Below, in pieces: positions 1 through 6,647 of a stretch of 9,348 bases of DNA. The notes under the pieces are model-generated. The model was not told the DNA's origin. It saw nothing but the letters and a program-made list of their open reading frames with translations, and ran no database searches. Each line of letters starts with the position of its first letter. Position 1 is the first letter of the stretch. The position numbers were made by a program, and so were the translations under genes. The DNA comes from CAYMGQ01 sp964390055 (GTDB lineage: Bacteria; Bacillota; Clostridia; Peptostreptococcales; Natronincolaceae): positions 1 to 9,348 of the forward strand of contig CAYMGQ010000032.1 of assembly GCA_964390055.1 (NCBI GenBank), written 5' to 3'.

Positions 1-57
1 TCGCATTCCTCCCCACGAATTAATTCGGGGGTTTCCTGCGAACATATCTTATGAAAC
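1..57 (-). mobile_element. 5' end of an omega-RNA-like IS200/IS605 element, running off the left edge
   Basis: Read on the minus strand, this begins GTTTCATAAG and then shows a short outer stem (CGCA with TGCG), a GGAAA segment, and a hairpin with CCCC/GGGG and CGAA/TTCG arms plus one bulged base. A GGAAT segment closes it. The same arrangement (outer stem, GAAA, GC-rich hairpin with one bulge, GATGAA, closing stem) opens the elements at 5964, 8870 and 9107. The rest of the element would lie to the left, outside the window. No TnpB C-terminus is visible on the minus strand to its right. The assignment rests on structural resemblance over a short stretch, so it is tentative. Confidence 0.4.
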
Positions 58-172
58 ACAATATGATGGCTCAGTGGATTTCAATAGTATTTTTGATATA
101 AAAAACAAAGCAAAGGAGGAGCAACAACTAATCTATTGTCTAGCAATAGATTGTATTGCTTATGGCATATGA
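2..172 (+). CDS. Possible C-terminal fragment of an unidentified protein, open at the left edge
   Basis: One frame stays open for 56 codons from the window edge to a TGA at 170-172. That stop overlaps the ATG of the protease gene as ATGA (169-172), a typical sign of translational coupling. The last residues (KAKEEQQLIYCLAIDCIAYG) look like ordinary protein but match no family I recognise. The first 19 codons pass through the omega-RNA-like hairpin at 1-57. The frame may therefore be a gene tail that an element interrupted, or it may be chance. No function is proposed. Confidence 0.33.
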   Translation, partial: RIPPHELIRGFPANISYETQYDGSVDFNSIFDIKNKAKEEQQLIYCLAIDCIAYGI

Positions 173-1914
173 AAGATAAAGACAAAAAAATAGTATATAT
201 TTTACTGTGTATTATTTTAGGGCTAGTTATTGCTTTTACCTTATTGATTGTGCTTACGCCACAAAAAATATCTAAGCCTCAAAAAACTTACAATGAATTT
301 TTGGAGGCAGTGGCTAATAATGAGGTTCAAAAGGTTTCTATTAATTTTTCTTCTTCCACTTTTCGTTATACCGACCTTGAAGGCAAGACATATATAACTG
401 ATAATCCAAAAATACAAAACTTCAAAGAAACACTTTTGCGTAAAAACATCGAGGTTGAAGAGTTAGGGGAAAGCATATGGGGCAAAATTATAACATTGGT
501 TTTAAACATTGTGTTGCTGTATGTGGTTTTTTCTTTACTTGTTAAAACAATGATGCCTAAAACTCAAAAAGTTAAAGCTGTTACAGCTATACCTAAAATT
601 ACTTTTGATGATATAGCAGGGCATAAAGAACTAAAAAAAGACCTTGAATTCGTAGTTAATTATTTAAAAAACCCTAAACAATACACAGACATAGGTGCAA
701 GGATGCCAAAAGGGGTTATTCTTAGTGGTCCGCCTGGCACTGGTAAAACATTGACCGCTAAAGCTATTGCTGGCACAGCTGGCGTTCCCTTTTTTAGTAT
801 ATCGGGGTCGGATTTTATTGAGTTATATGTAGGGCTTGGTGCAAAAAGAGTGCGAGAGCTTTATCGAATGGCTAGAAAAAATGCGCCATGCATCATTTTT
901 ATTGACGAAATTGATGCCGTCGGCGGGAAACGAAATAGAATATCAAGCCATGATGAAAGTAGGCAAACTGTCAATGCTCTCTTAGGAGAATTGGATGGGT
1001 TTAGTGGGACAGAGGGTGTTTTAACCATATGTGCGACAAATAATGTGGATGTGCTAGACGAAGCTTTAATAAGACCAGGGCGTTTTGATAAACATTTTAC
1101 CGTGCCTTTGCCCAATCAAGATGACAGAGTGGAGTTGCTCCAAATTCATGCTCAAGGCAAAGCATTTAGCCCAGATATTAATTGGAAAGACATCGCCGCC
1201 ATGACTATTGGTTTTAGCGGTGCGTCTATTGAATCAATGCTCAATGAGGCTGCTTTGATCGCAGCGAATCAAGGGCAACAGCAAATCTTGGCTCGGGATG
1301 TTGATAGAGCCTTTTATAAAACAATTATGAAGGGAGACATTAAAGAAACGCAATCGACAACTGATAAAAAAGAGTTAGAAATAGTGGCTTGGCATGAAGC
1401 TGGTCATGCTCTTGCAACAAAGCTTTTAACCGATGATAAAGTATCTAAAGTAACCATAATGCCGTCAACATCTGGTGCGGGTGGAGCTACAATTCGAGCC
1501 CCTAAAGAACGCACCTTATATAGTAAAAAATATTTAGAAGCACTTATTAAAATTACCTATGCTGGCAGAATAGCAGAAAAATTATTATTGGGTGACGATG
1601 ATAATATCACAACAGGAGCAGTTGATGACATCAAAAAAGCTACAGCTTTAATCAAGGAATATGTTTCTACCTATGGAATGGACGAACAAATAGGATTACT
1701 TAATCTATCTATGTTTGAAAAATTAGGTGAGGACAAATTACTACAACAAGCTTCGGAATTGTCAAAACGATTATATAATGAGGCAGAACAGTTATTGTCC
1801 GAAAACTATCATATTATAGAGGCAATAGCTTCAAAACTTTTGAGCCAAACAACCATTACGGAGGTTGAACTCGTGGAATTAATGCACCAACAAGCATACA
1901 TGAGTACAAAATAA
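169..1914 (+). CDS. ftsH: FtsH-type ATP-dependent membrane zinc metalloprotease
   Basis: FtsH proteins are membrane-anchored AAA+ unfoldases fused to a zinc protease; they form hexamers and degrade membrane and short-lived cytoplasmic proteins. From the ATG at 169 the protein has 581 residues, slightly short for bacterial FtsH. Visible in order are a first membrane segment (about 8-29), an external domain, a second membrane segment (107-124), Walker A GPPGTGKT (187-194), pore-loop YVG, Walker B with D246/E247, arginine fingers R302 and R305, the zinc site HEAGH (409-413), and the third ligand D487 in AVDDI. All catalytic parts are present. I chose the ATG because it overlaps the upstream stop as ATGA. 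An in-frame TTG at 136 follows a strong AAGGAGG (113-119), but at a long 16-base spacing. This may be an accessory copy; the neighbouring genes do not show what it degrades. Confidence 0.9.
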   Translation: MKDKDKKIVYILLCIILGLVIAFTLLIVLTPQKISKPQKTYNEFLEAVANNEVQKVSINFSSSTFRYTDLEGKTYITDNPKIQNFKETLLRKNIEVEELGESIWGKIITLVLNIVLLYVVFSLLVKTMMPKTQKVKAVTAIPKITFDDIAGHKELKKDLEFVVNYLKNPKQYTDIGARMPKGVILSGPPGTGKTLTAKAIAGTAGVPFFSISGSDFIELYVGLGAKRVRELYRMARKNAPCIIFIDEIDAVGGKRNRISSHDESRQTVNALLGELDGFSGTEGVLTICATNNVDVLDEALIRPGRFDKHFTVPLPNQDDRVELLQIHAQGKAFSPDINWKDIAAMTIGFSGASIESMLNEAALIAANQGQQQILARDVDRAFYKTIMKGDIKETQSTTDKKELEIVAWHEAGHALATKLLTDDKVSKVTIMPSTSGAGGATIRAPKERTLYSKKYLEALIKITYAGRIAEKLLLGDDDNITTGAVDDIKKATALIKEYVSTYGMDEQIGLLNLSMFEKLGEDKLLQQASELSKRLYNEAEQLLSENYHIIEAIASKLLSQTTITEVELVELMHQQAYMSTK

Positions 1915-1973
1915 AAATTTAAACTTTAACTCAGCGGTGGACGGTACATTAATAAAAAGAAGGTGTGTTGTTT

Positions 1974-2585
1974 GTGTTATCATTTCAAAAACTTGTGTGG
2001 CTGATTATCTATGCAATATTTTTTTTAGCTATCAACATAATATCTTACAAGCATTTTGTTAAGCAAAAAAGTTTTAGCTTGTTAATATCTATATGTTTGG
2101 TAGCAATTCTTGAGGCTGCAACAAGCTTATATATTGATACCCTTTGGGTTTACCAATATAGTTTTATTTTTATAGGCATTTTAAGCATAATGACTATTTC
2201 CGACTTACAAAACATGGAGGTTCCAACATGGACTTTGATAGCATTGCCAGCCTCTGCAATTGTAAGTTTTGTTTTTTTATGTCTGCAGAGTTCCAGCATT
2301 CTCTGGGCAAACATTGCTATTGCGATTATTACCTGGATGCTACTGACTGTTTTGGCCTTATTGTTTAATGATAACTTAGGTGGTGCAGACATTATAATGA
2401 TATTTTGTGTTTGTTTGCTTTTTGGTGGCACACATATGTTGTACATGCTTATAATCGGATCGCTTGTTAGTATTATTGGAATGTGGGTCTATTCGAAAAT
2501 TAAAAAAACACAATTTACTGGCACTCCCTTGCCGTTTCTTCCCGGTTTGACTCTTGGCTTTTTAATAACTTGTTTTCTGGTTTGA
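1974..2585 (+). CDS. A24-family prepilin peptidase, small form without a methyltransferase domain
   Basis: A24 peptidases are membrane aspartyl proteases that cut the leader from type IV pilin-like and related secretion subunits. The protein has 203 residues and is almost entirely hydrophobic, with about six membrane segments. The two catalytic aspartates are visible: D77 in ISDLQNMEVP (family pattern D-x(5)-IP) and D139 in LGGADI (family pattern GxGD). A C-terminal PLPFLPGLTLGF matches the usual PFGPFLxLG block. The N-terminal cysteine-rich methyltransferase domain of PilD is absent, so it resembles the CpaA/TadV size class. The GTG at 1974 lies 8 bases after AGAAGGTG (1958-1965) and is preferred to the GTG at 1965, which overlaps that site. 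It follows the ftsH stop by 59 bases with no clear terminator, so the two may be co-transcribed. No pilin substrate is visible here. Confidence 0.82.
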   Translation: MLSFQKLVWLIIYAIFFLAINIISYKHFVKQKSFSLLISICLVAILEAATSLYIDTLWVYQYSFIFIGILSIMTISDLQNMEVPTWTLIALPASAIVSFVFLCLQSSSILWANIAIAIITWMLLTVLALLFNDNLGGADIIMIFCVCLLFGGTHMLYMLIIGSLVSIIGMWVYSKIKKTQFTGTPLPFLPGLTLGFLITCFLV

Positions 2586-2621
2586 ACTTATCAGAACAAC
2601 AAGTGGTCTTACAGAAATATA

Positions 2622-2650
2622 TTGACAAAACAACAAAAATGTGATAATAT
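2622..2650 (+). promoter_or_regulatory. Sigma-A type promoter before the coiled-coil gene
   Basis: A perfect TTGACA (2622-2627) is followed after 17 bases by TAATAT (2645-2650), preceded by TGTGA. The same TGTG extension precedes the -10 of the ssrA and recJ promoters in this window. Transcription would start near 2657 and run through the hairpin at 2690-2733 into the gene at 2807, giving a leader of about 150 bases. Confidence 0.65.
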
Positions 2651-2689
2651 ATAACTGTCAATTATATTGTTCGTAAGTTCATGATTATA

Positions 2690-2733
2690 AAAATAGGTAA
2701 GAATCCCACGGCTAAAATCGTGGGAAGTGTTAA
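2690..2733 (+). mobile_element. Right-end-like hairpin of an IS200/IS605 element (remnant)
   Basis: A stem TCCCACGG/TCGTGGGA with loop CTAAAA is preceded by GGTAAGAA and followed by AGTGTTAA. This is the usual layout of the 3' end of TnpB-type omega RNAs and IS200/IS605 right ends: a GAAnCCC hairpin followed by a few bases and TTCAC, TTCAA or similar. It compares with GAAGCTCCCAC...GTTCAC at 9036-9070. The rest of the guide-RNA scaffold is not recognisable upstream. It may be a decayed fragment, or simply a leader hairpin; there is no T-run, so it is not an ordinary terminator. Confidence 0.45.
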
Positions 2734-2747
2734 GAAATCTGCAATAG

Positions 2748-2809
2748 AAGGAGGAGGGCGTATCCCGTAATAAAATGGGGTATTTATTAATAACGCCTGT
2801 GTGTTAATG
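2748..2809 (+). promoter_or_regulatory. Strong ribosome binding site separated from its start codon by a foldable spacer
   Basis: AAGGAGGAGGG (2748-2758) is one of the strongest ribosome binding sites in the window, yet the next gene starts about 45-50 bases later. The spacer contains nested inverted repeats: GGCGT (2757-2761) with ACGCC (2793-2797), and inside it TATCCC with GGGGTA. If folded, AAGGAGG (ending at 2754) would sit about 5 bases from the GTG at 2801 or 11 bases from the ATG at 2807. A hairpin that bridges site and start codon is known for phage T4 genes 25 and 38. That it works this way here is inference. Confidence 0.45.
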
Positions 2810-3307
2810 ATGAAACAAATAGAAAATTTTTTAAGTCACACAGAAGAATACTTTGAAGAACAAGAAGTCTATTTGTTTGATAAAGATAAGAACAACCTAA
2901 GCATCAACCAAGATTACTTAAAAATACCGGCTAATATTGCAGACCTGTCATCATATGATTTAGTGGGCTACCTCAATGCCTTTACTCAACAAAAAATATA
3001 TTTACGCACAATACAAAGTAGGCTCGAAATCCAAAAAGAGTTAGCACAAAGAAGATACAGTGAGGTATTCGACGCAAAATATAAAGAGCTAACCAATAGC
3101 TCTAAAAAATATTCCGAAACTGCGAAAGAAAAACTTATTAATATGGAAGAAGATGCGCGATATTTATATTATGAGTATCGTGATTGGCAACTTAAGCTAG
3201 ATTACATTGGCAATTGCATAAAAAGTCTTGAAGAAGGTATTTTTCTGTTTAGTCGTGAAATCACAAGACGTGGTGACGACTATAGTTATGATAACCGCAC
3301 AATTTAA
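2807..3307 (+). CDS. Hypothetical charged coiled-coil protein, possibly a UvsY-like recombination mediator
   Basis: I do not recognise this 166-residue protein with certainty. It is soluble, rich in Lys, Glu and Tyr, has no membrane segment and no cysteine pairs. It has a short N-terminal acidic part (about 1-40), then a long helical region from about residue 50 to 150 with many heptad-like Leu, Ile and Tyr positions. The order of short motifs (SSYDLVGYLNAF, then ELAQRRYSEVFDAKYKEL, then a C-terminal segment) resembles the layout of phage recombination mediators related to T4 UvsY, which load recombinase onto single-stranded DNA. This is only a weak match. The start is uncertain among GTG 2801, ATG 2807 and ATG 2810; the strong ribosome binding site lies far upstream. 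The gene is probably transcribed alone from 2622-2650. Confidence 0.72.
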   Translation: MMKQIENFLSHTEEYFEEQEVYLFDKDKNNLSINQDYLKIPANIADLSSYDLVGYLNAFTQQKIYLRTIQSRLEIQKELAQRRYSEVFDAKYKELTNSSKKYSETAKEKLINMEEDARYLYYEYRDWQLKLDYIGNCIKSLEEGIFLFSREITRRGDDYSYDNRTI

Positions 3308-3332
3308 CAAAAACAACATCAAACAATATAAT
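3304..3332 (+). promoter_or_regulatory. Probable nrdD promoter
   Basis: TTAACA (3304-3309), one base from consensus, is followed after exactly 17 bases by TATAAT (3327-3332). It overlaps the stop codon of the preceding gene. Transcription would start near 3339, about 135 bases before the nrdD start, and would pass through the hairpin at 3374-3402. Confidence 0.6.
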
Positions 3333-3373
3333 AAAACATATCAGAAAATATATCGTTAGCCAATTCATTAAGT

Positions 3374-3410
3374 AATGCGAGTGTTTGAAAAACATTCGCA
3401 TTTTGCTTTA
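3374..3410 (+). terminator. Strong hairpin in the nrdD leader: terminator or attenuator
   Basis: The arms AATGCGAGTGTTT (3374-3386) and AAACATTCGCATT (3390-3402) form a 13-bp stem with one G-T pair and a GAA loop, followed by TTTTGCTTT. It can end transcription of the coiled-coil gene. Because the likely nrdD promoter lies upstream of it, it may also act as an attenuator in the nrdD leader. Confidence 0.6.
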
Positions 3411-3474
3411 ACAAAAAAACAAAAACGAGAGATACTACTAGATAGTGTATGTAAAAAGAAAGGAAACACATGAT

Positions 3475-5814
3475 ATGGGTAGTTTTATTCCAATCAAACA
3501 AATTATCAAAAGGGATGGCACATATGTTCCTTTTGATAAAGAAAAAATTGTGCAAGCTATTTTTAAGGCTGCACAAGCTGTCGGAGGGGATGATATTGGC
3601 GTGGCTCGCAAAGTCGCTGATGATGCAGTCCAACTGCTTATTGAGCACAAATTTATTATCCCTACAGTTGACCAAGTCCAAGATGCTGTTGAAAAAAGTC
3701 TTATTGAGGCTGGCCATTCCACAACATCAAAAGCATACATCCTATATAGGTATAAAAAAGACGTCAATAGAAACTTAACTTTAAATTTGATTGATAAGTT
3801 TCAAGAAATAACATTTTCATCTGAAATGGAATCAGACATGAAGCGTGAAAATGCGAATATTGATTCTAATACCGCTATGGGTACTATGCTCAAATTTGGT
3901 AGTGAAAGTGCTAAAGAATTTTATCGCATGAGGCTTATGGATAAGAAATTTTCTGAGGCACATAAAGCAGGGGATATTCATATCCATGATATGGATTTTT
4001 ATGCGTTCACTACTACATGTTGCCAGATAGACTTACTTAAACTTTTTAAAAACGGGTTTTCTACAGGGCATGGTTTTTTAAGAGAACCCAACAGTATTGC
4101 GTCATATGCAGCTCTGGCATGTATTGCTATTCAGAGCAATCAAAACGAACAGCATGGTGGACAGAGCGTACCCTTCTTCGATTATGCTATGGCAGAAGGC
4201 GTTAAAAAAACATACGCAAAGGCAGTCACTGCCAATCTTGCAAAGGGCATGGATATATATAATGACATTTTTGATGCTGACACACTAGCCAAAGAAGTTG
4301 CAACTGCTTTGGCTGAAGATAATATTATCCCTTCCATGCTTACTATTGACGAATACTTAGAGAAGGTAAAAGCGTTCATGCAAAGCGCATATAGATTGCC
4401 TATGGATTTTCCCTATGAACAAATATTTAAATTCACAAAAAAATATGCAGAAAAGGAAACCAATAAGCAAACCTATCAGGCCATGGAAGCATTAATCCAC
4501 AACCTGAATACCATGCACTCAAGAGCAGGAGCACAAATCCCATTTAGCTCACTAAATTATGGGACAGACACTTCTCCTGAAGGACGCATGGCTATCAAAA
4601 ACTTACTTCTTGCTACCGAGGCTGGGTTAGGGAAAGGAGAAACTCCAATATTCCCAATCCAAATCTTCAAAGTCAAGGAAGGTATTAACTATAACCCTGA
4701 AGACCCGAACTATGACTTGCTCGAGTTAGCATGTAGGGTAAGTGCCAAACGCCTATTTCCAAACTTTTCGTTTTTAGACGCACCCTTTAACCTACAATAT
4801 TATAAAGAGAACAACTACAACACAGAAGTAGCTTATATGGGTTGTCGTACTCGTGTTATGGGAAATGTCTATGACTCCTCTAAAGAAGTGACCGCTGGTC
4901 GTGGAAACTTGTCTTTCACCAGCATTAATTTGCCTCGCCTTGGCATTTTAGCTAATGGCAACATCAAGAGGTTCTATGCATTGCTGGACGAAAAAATGGA
5001 GCTAGTTTTCAGCCAACTACTCGAAAGGTTAAGACTTCAAAGCATGAAACAAGCTAAAAATTTCCCCTTCCTTATGGGGCAAGGAATTTGGCTTGACAGC
5101 GACACACTTAACCCAGATAACACTGTAGCAGAAGTGTTGCGACATGGCACTCTTACAGTCGGTTTTATTGGATTAGCCGAGACTTTGGTGGCTCTTATTG
5201 GTAAACACCACGGCGAATCAGCAGAAGCACAAAAACTAGGGTTAGAGATTATTTCCTATATGCGTGCTAAAGCTGATGCTAAAGCTCAAGAAACCAAGCT
5301 TAATTTTTCACTCATCGCAACCCCCGCCGAAGGGTTATCAGGTAGATTTACTAAACTTGACAAAAAGAAATTTGGAATTATTAAGGGAGTGACCGACAAA
5401 GATTACTATACAAATAGTTTTCACATTCCGGTTTATCACCCTATCAGTGCCTATGAAAAAATCCAACTCGAAGCACCCTATCATGCACTGACAAATGCTG
5501 GACATATATCTTATGTTGAGCTTGATGGTGATGTGAGCAAAAACATTCCTGCGTTTATATCTATTGTAAAAGCAATGAAAGAAGCGGGCATAGGATATGG
5601 TGCCATTAATCATCCAGTAGATAGGCATATTGTTTGCGGATATACAGGCATTATTGATGATGTTTGTCCTAGTTGTGGATTTAATGCCCCCGATGAAGAG
5701 GTGGAAAGAATCCGCAGAATCACGGGTTATCTTGTCGGCACTATGGACAGATGGAACAACGGCAAGCGAGCTGAAGAAAGAGATAGGGTCAAACACGCAT
5801 GTAACCACAAATAA
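3475..5814 (+). CDS. nrdD: Anaerobic (class III) ribonucleoside-triphosphate reductase, large subunit
   Basis: This glycyl-radical enzyme reduces ribonucleoside triphosphates to deoxyribonucleotides without oxygen, after NrdG and S-adenosylmethionine generate the radical. The protein has 779 residues, a full length for the family. It begins with an ATP-cone (about 3-100, containing IIKRDGTYVPFDKEKI). The reductase body shows TTCCQIDL (C182, C183), GTDTSPEGR, MGCRTRVMGN (C457, the likely thiyl cysteine) and GRGNLSFTSINLPRLG. The C-terminus has a metal-binding cluster with C721, C731 and C734 (H718 is nearby) and RRITGYLVG, where G751 is the expected radical glycine. The ATG at 3475 sits 10 bases after AGAAAGGA; the earlier in-frame GTG at 3445 has no good site. 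No nrdG follows, since a terminator comes at once. The gene implies anaerobic deoxyribonucleotide supply. Confidence 0.96.
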   Translation: MGSFIPIKQIIKRDGTYVPFDKEKIVQAIFKAAQAVGGDDIGVARKVADDAVQLLIEHKFIIPTVDQVQDAVEKSLIEAGHSTTSKAYILYRYKKDVNRNLTLNLIDKFQEITFSSEMESDMKRENANIDSNTAMGTMLKFGSESAKEFYRMRLMDKKFSEAHKAGDIHIHDMDFYAFTTTCCQIDLLKLFKNGFSTGHGFLREPNSIASYAALACIAIQSNQNEQHGGQSVPFFDYAMAEGVKKTYAKAVTANLAKGMDIYNDIFDADTLAKEVATALAEDNIIPSMLTIDEYLEKVKAFMQSAYRLPMDFPYEQIFKFTKKYAEKETNKQTYQAMEALIHNLNTMHSRAGAQIPFSSLNYGTDTSPEGRMAIKNLLLATEAGLGKGETPIFPIQIFKVKEGINYNPEDPNYDLLELACRVSAKRLFPNFSFLDAPFNLQYYKENNYNTEVAYMGCRTRVMGNVYDSSKEVTAGRGNLSFTSINLPRLGILANGNIKRFYALLDEKMELVFSQLLERLRLQSMKQAKNFPFLMGQGIWLDSDTLNPDNTVAEVLRHGTLTVGFIGLAETLVALIGKHHGESAEAQKLGLEIISYMRAKADAKAQETKLNFSLIATPAEGLSGRFTKLDKKKFGIIKGVTDKDYYTNSFHIPVYHPISAYEKIQLEAPYHALTNAGHISYVELDGDVSKNIPAFISIVKAMKEAGIGYGAINHPVDRHIVCGYTGIIDDVCPSCGFNAPDEEVERIRRITGYLVGTMDRWNNGKRAEERDRVKHACNHK

Positions 5815-5821
5815 AACTTGT

Positions 5822-5853
5822 AAAAGGTTCAGTTTATCTGAGCCTTTTCTTTT
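5822..5853 (+). terminator. Rho-independent terminator of nrdD
   Basis: The arms AAAAGGTTCAG (5822-5832) and CTGAGCCTTTT (5838-5848) form an 11-bp stem with one G-T pair and a TTTAT loop. A T-rich tail follows. It lies 7 bases after the nrdD stop and closes the transcript, so no activase gene is joined to it. Confidence 0.88.
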
Positions 5854-5882
5854 TCCCAGCACAATTACTTGCATCCAGAACA

Positions 5883-5911
5883 TTGACATAACGACAATAG
5901 TGTGATATAAT
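5883..5911 (+). promoter_or_regulatory. Perfect consensus promoter, probably that of ssrA
   Basis: TTGACA (5883-5888), a 17-base spacer and TATAAT (5906-5911) match the sigma-A consensus in full, with TGTGA before the -10. The stretch from TGTG through AAATTAT is nearly the same as in the recJ promoter. The expected start is near 5918. The next stable RNA in this direction is tmRNA at 6251, with the omega-RNA-like element at 5964-6202 in between. I see no comparable promoter between that element and tmRNA. Confidence 0.85.
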
Positions 5912-5963
5912 AAATTATGCTTGTATGATTGCATTTCTCAACAACCTAAATTTTTGTTTCTCC

Positions 5964-6202
5964 GTTACAGAAAACTTAGCCGAAAGCCCACGACTTTAGT
6001 CGTTGGGATGAAGGCTTATTAGATACTTGACACCTATCTAATATTGGGTTTTGAAACGAGCCTAAACTACCGTTAATTTGTTCGTAGGAACAATTGGTAG
6101 TAAAAGTCTAACGGAAACCAATTAGTGGTACTATACTTTCGGGTTAGTGCAGAAGTTGGAAAGTATGTTAGAACCTGCTGGCTTTAGCCACGCAGAGTTT
6201 CA
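5964..6202 (+). mobile_element. Omega-RNA-like non-autonomous IS200/IS605 element, copy A, no tnpB
   Basis: This 239-base element starts GTTACAGAAAACTTAGCC and ends in a hairpin (CTGC/GCAG plus TGGCT/AGCCA) followed by AGTTTCA. That is the arrangement of a TnpB guide-RNA scaffold whose guide would begin at 6203. Foldable parts include AGCC/GGCT around a GC-rich hairpin, TTAGATA/TATCTAA, CTACC/GGTAG, and GTACTA/TAGTGC near the 3' end. A second copy at 9107-9346 differs at four bases, all transitions, and one inserted G. No protein is encoded and no tnpB is adjacent, so any mobility would depend on a transposase elsewhere. It lies between a consensus promoter and tmRNA and so is probably transcribed with it. 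Confidence 0.72.
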
Positions 6203-6250
6203 GTGCATAAGCTGGCTCATTCTAAAGCTAAAAGGACGGGGAAACATTAT

Positions 6251-6644
6251 GGGGATGTTTTGGTTTCGACGGGGTATCGGAGTAATATTAAGCGTGTACT
6301 GGATAGGCTGCACCAGTTTAAAAACGGTCTACAAAAATAACATTCAATAGACAACCAGCATTAGTTGCTGCTTAATGCAACTTACGCATTCACTAGAATG
6401 CTACATAAGCTTATCGTAAACGCCCTGGCTAAGTGTGCTACGACGGTAGGTTCAAAAGAAACACAAGCCCCGCGAATGATTGTGTAGTTGCAGTCTTTCG
6501 CCGGTAATTACAACTAGCAACCACTTGTATGGAGGAGCCGTCACCACCAAGCAAGGGTTGGTTAAATAGTAAAACGGGCTACACACGTAGAAAGGTATTG
6601 CGAACATATTTCGGACAGGGGTTCGAATCCCCTCATCTCCACCA
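6251..6644 (+). ncRNA. ssrA: Transfer-messenger RNA (tmRNA)
   Basis: tmRNA rescues ribosomes stalled on broken mRNA and tags the unfinished protein for proteolysis, working with SmpB. The 5' end GGGGATGTTTTGGTTTCGAC is the hallmark of the family. GGGGATG (6251-6257) pairs with CATCTCC (6634-6640), giving the tRNA-like acceptor stem, and ACCA follows at 6641-6644. A T-arm with GGTTCGAATCC lies just before it. The tag reading frame ends GCA TTA GTT GCT GCT TAA (6358-6375), so the tag ends ALVAA. Read back to ACA at 6331 the tag is TKITFNRQPALVAA, though the exact resume codon is uncertain. At 394 bases it is a usual one-piece tmRNA. RNase P should cut at 6250/6251. No smpB is adjacent. Confidence 0.96.
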
Positions 6645-6647
6645 CGA

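Noticed and set aside
130..152. A 9-bp perfect hairpin (AATCTATTG/CAATAGATT) between AAGGAGG and the ftsH ATG, as a second bridged ribosome binding site.
   Set aside because: Even when folded, the site would be about 25 bases from the ATG at 169, too far to work. It also lies within the open frame 2-172, so it may be a coding accident.
3435..3455. A possible NrdR box upstream of nrdD (CTAGATAGTGT).
   Set aside because: Only one half resembles the NrdR consensus, and the usual second box is missing.
5338..5934. A 198-codon open frame on the minus strand.
   Set aside because: It is antisense to the NrdD C-terminus with its conserved radical-glycine motif and then crosses a terminator and a perfect promoter.
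6027..6055. TTGACA inside the omega-RNA-like element as a promoter for tmRNA.
   Set aside because: No acceptable -10 follows at 16-18 bases, and the TTGACA lies in the loop of the TTAGATA/TATCTAA hairpin.
6147..6350. A 67-codon open frame on the plus strand.
   Set aside because: It runs through the omega-RNA-like element into tmRNA, has no ribosome binding site and resembles no protein.
6615..6644. A tRNA gene suggested by the T-arm and CCA end.
   Set aside because: No D-arm or anticodon arm lies at tRNA distance; the arm pairs with the tmRNA 5' end instead.
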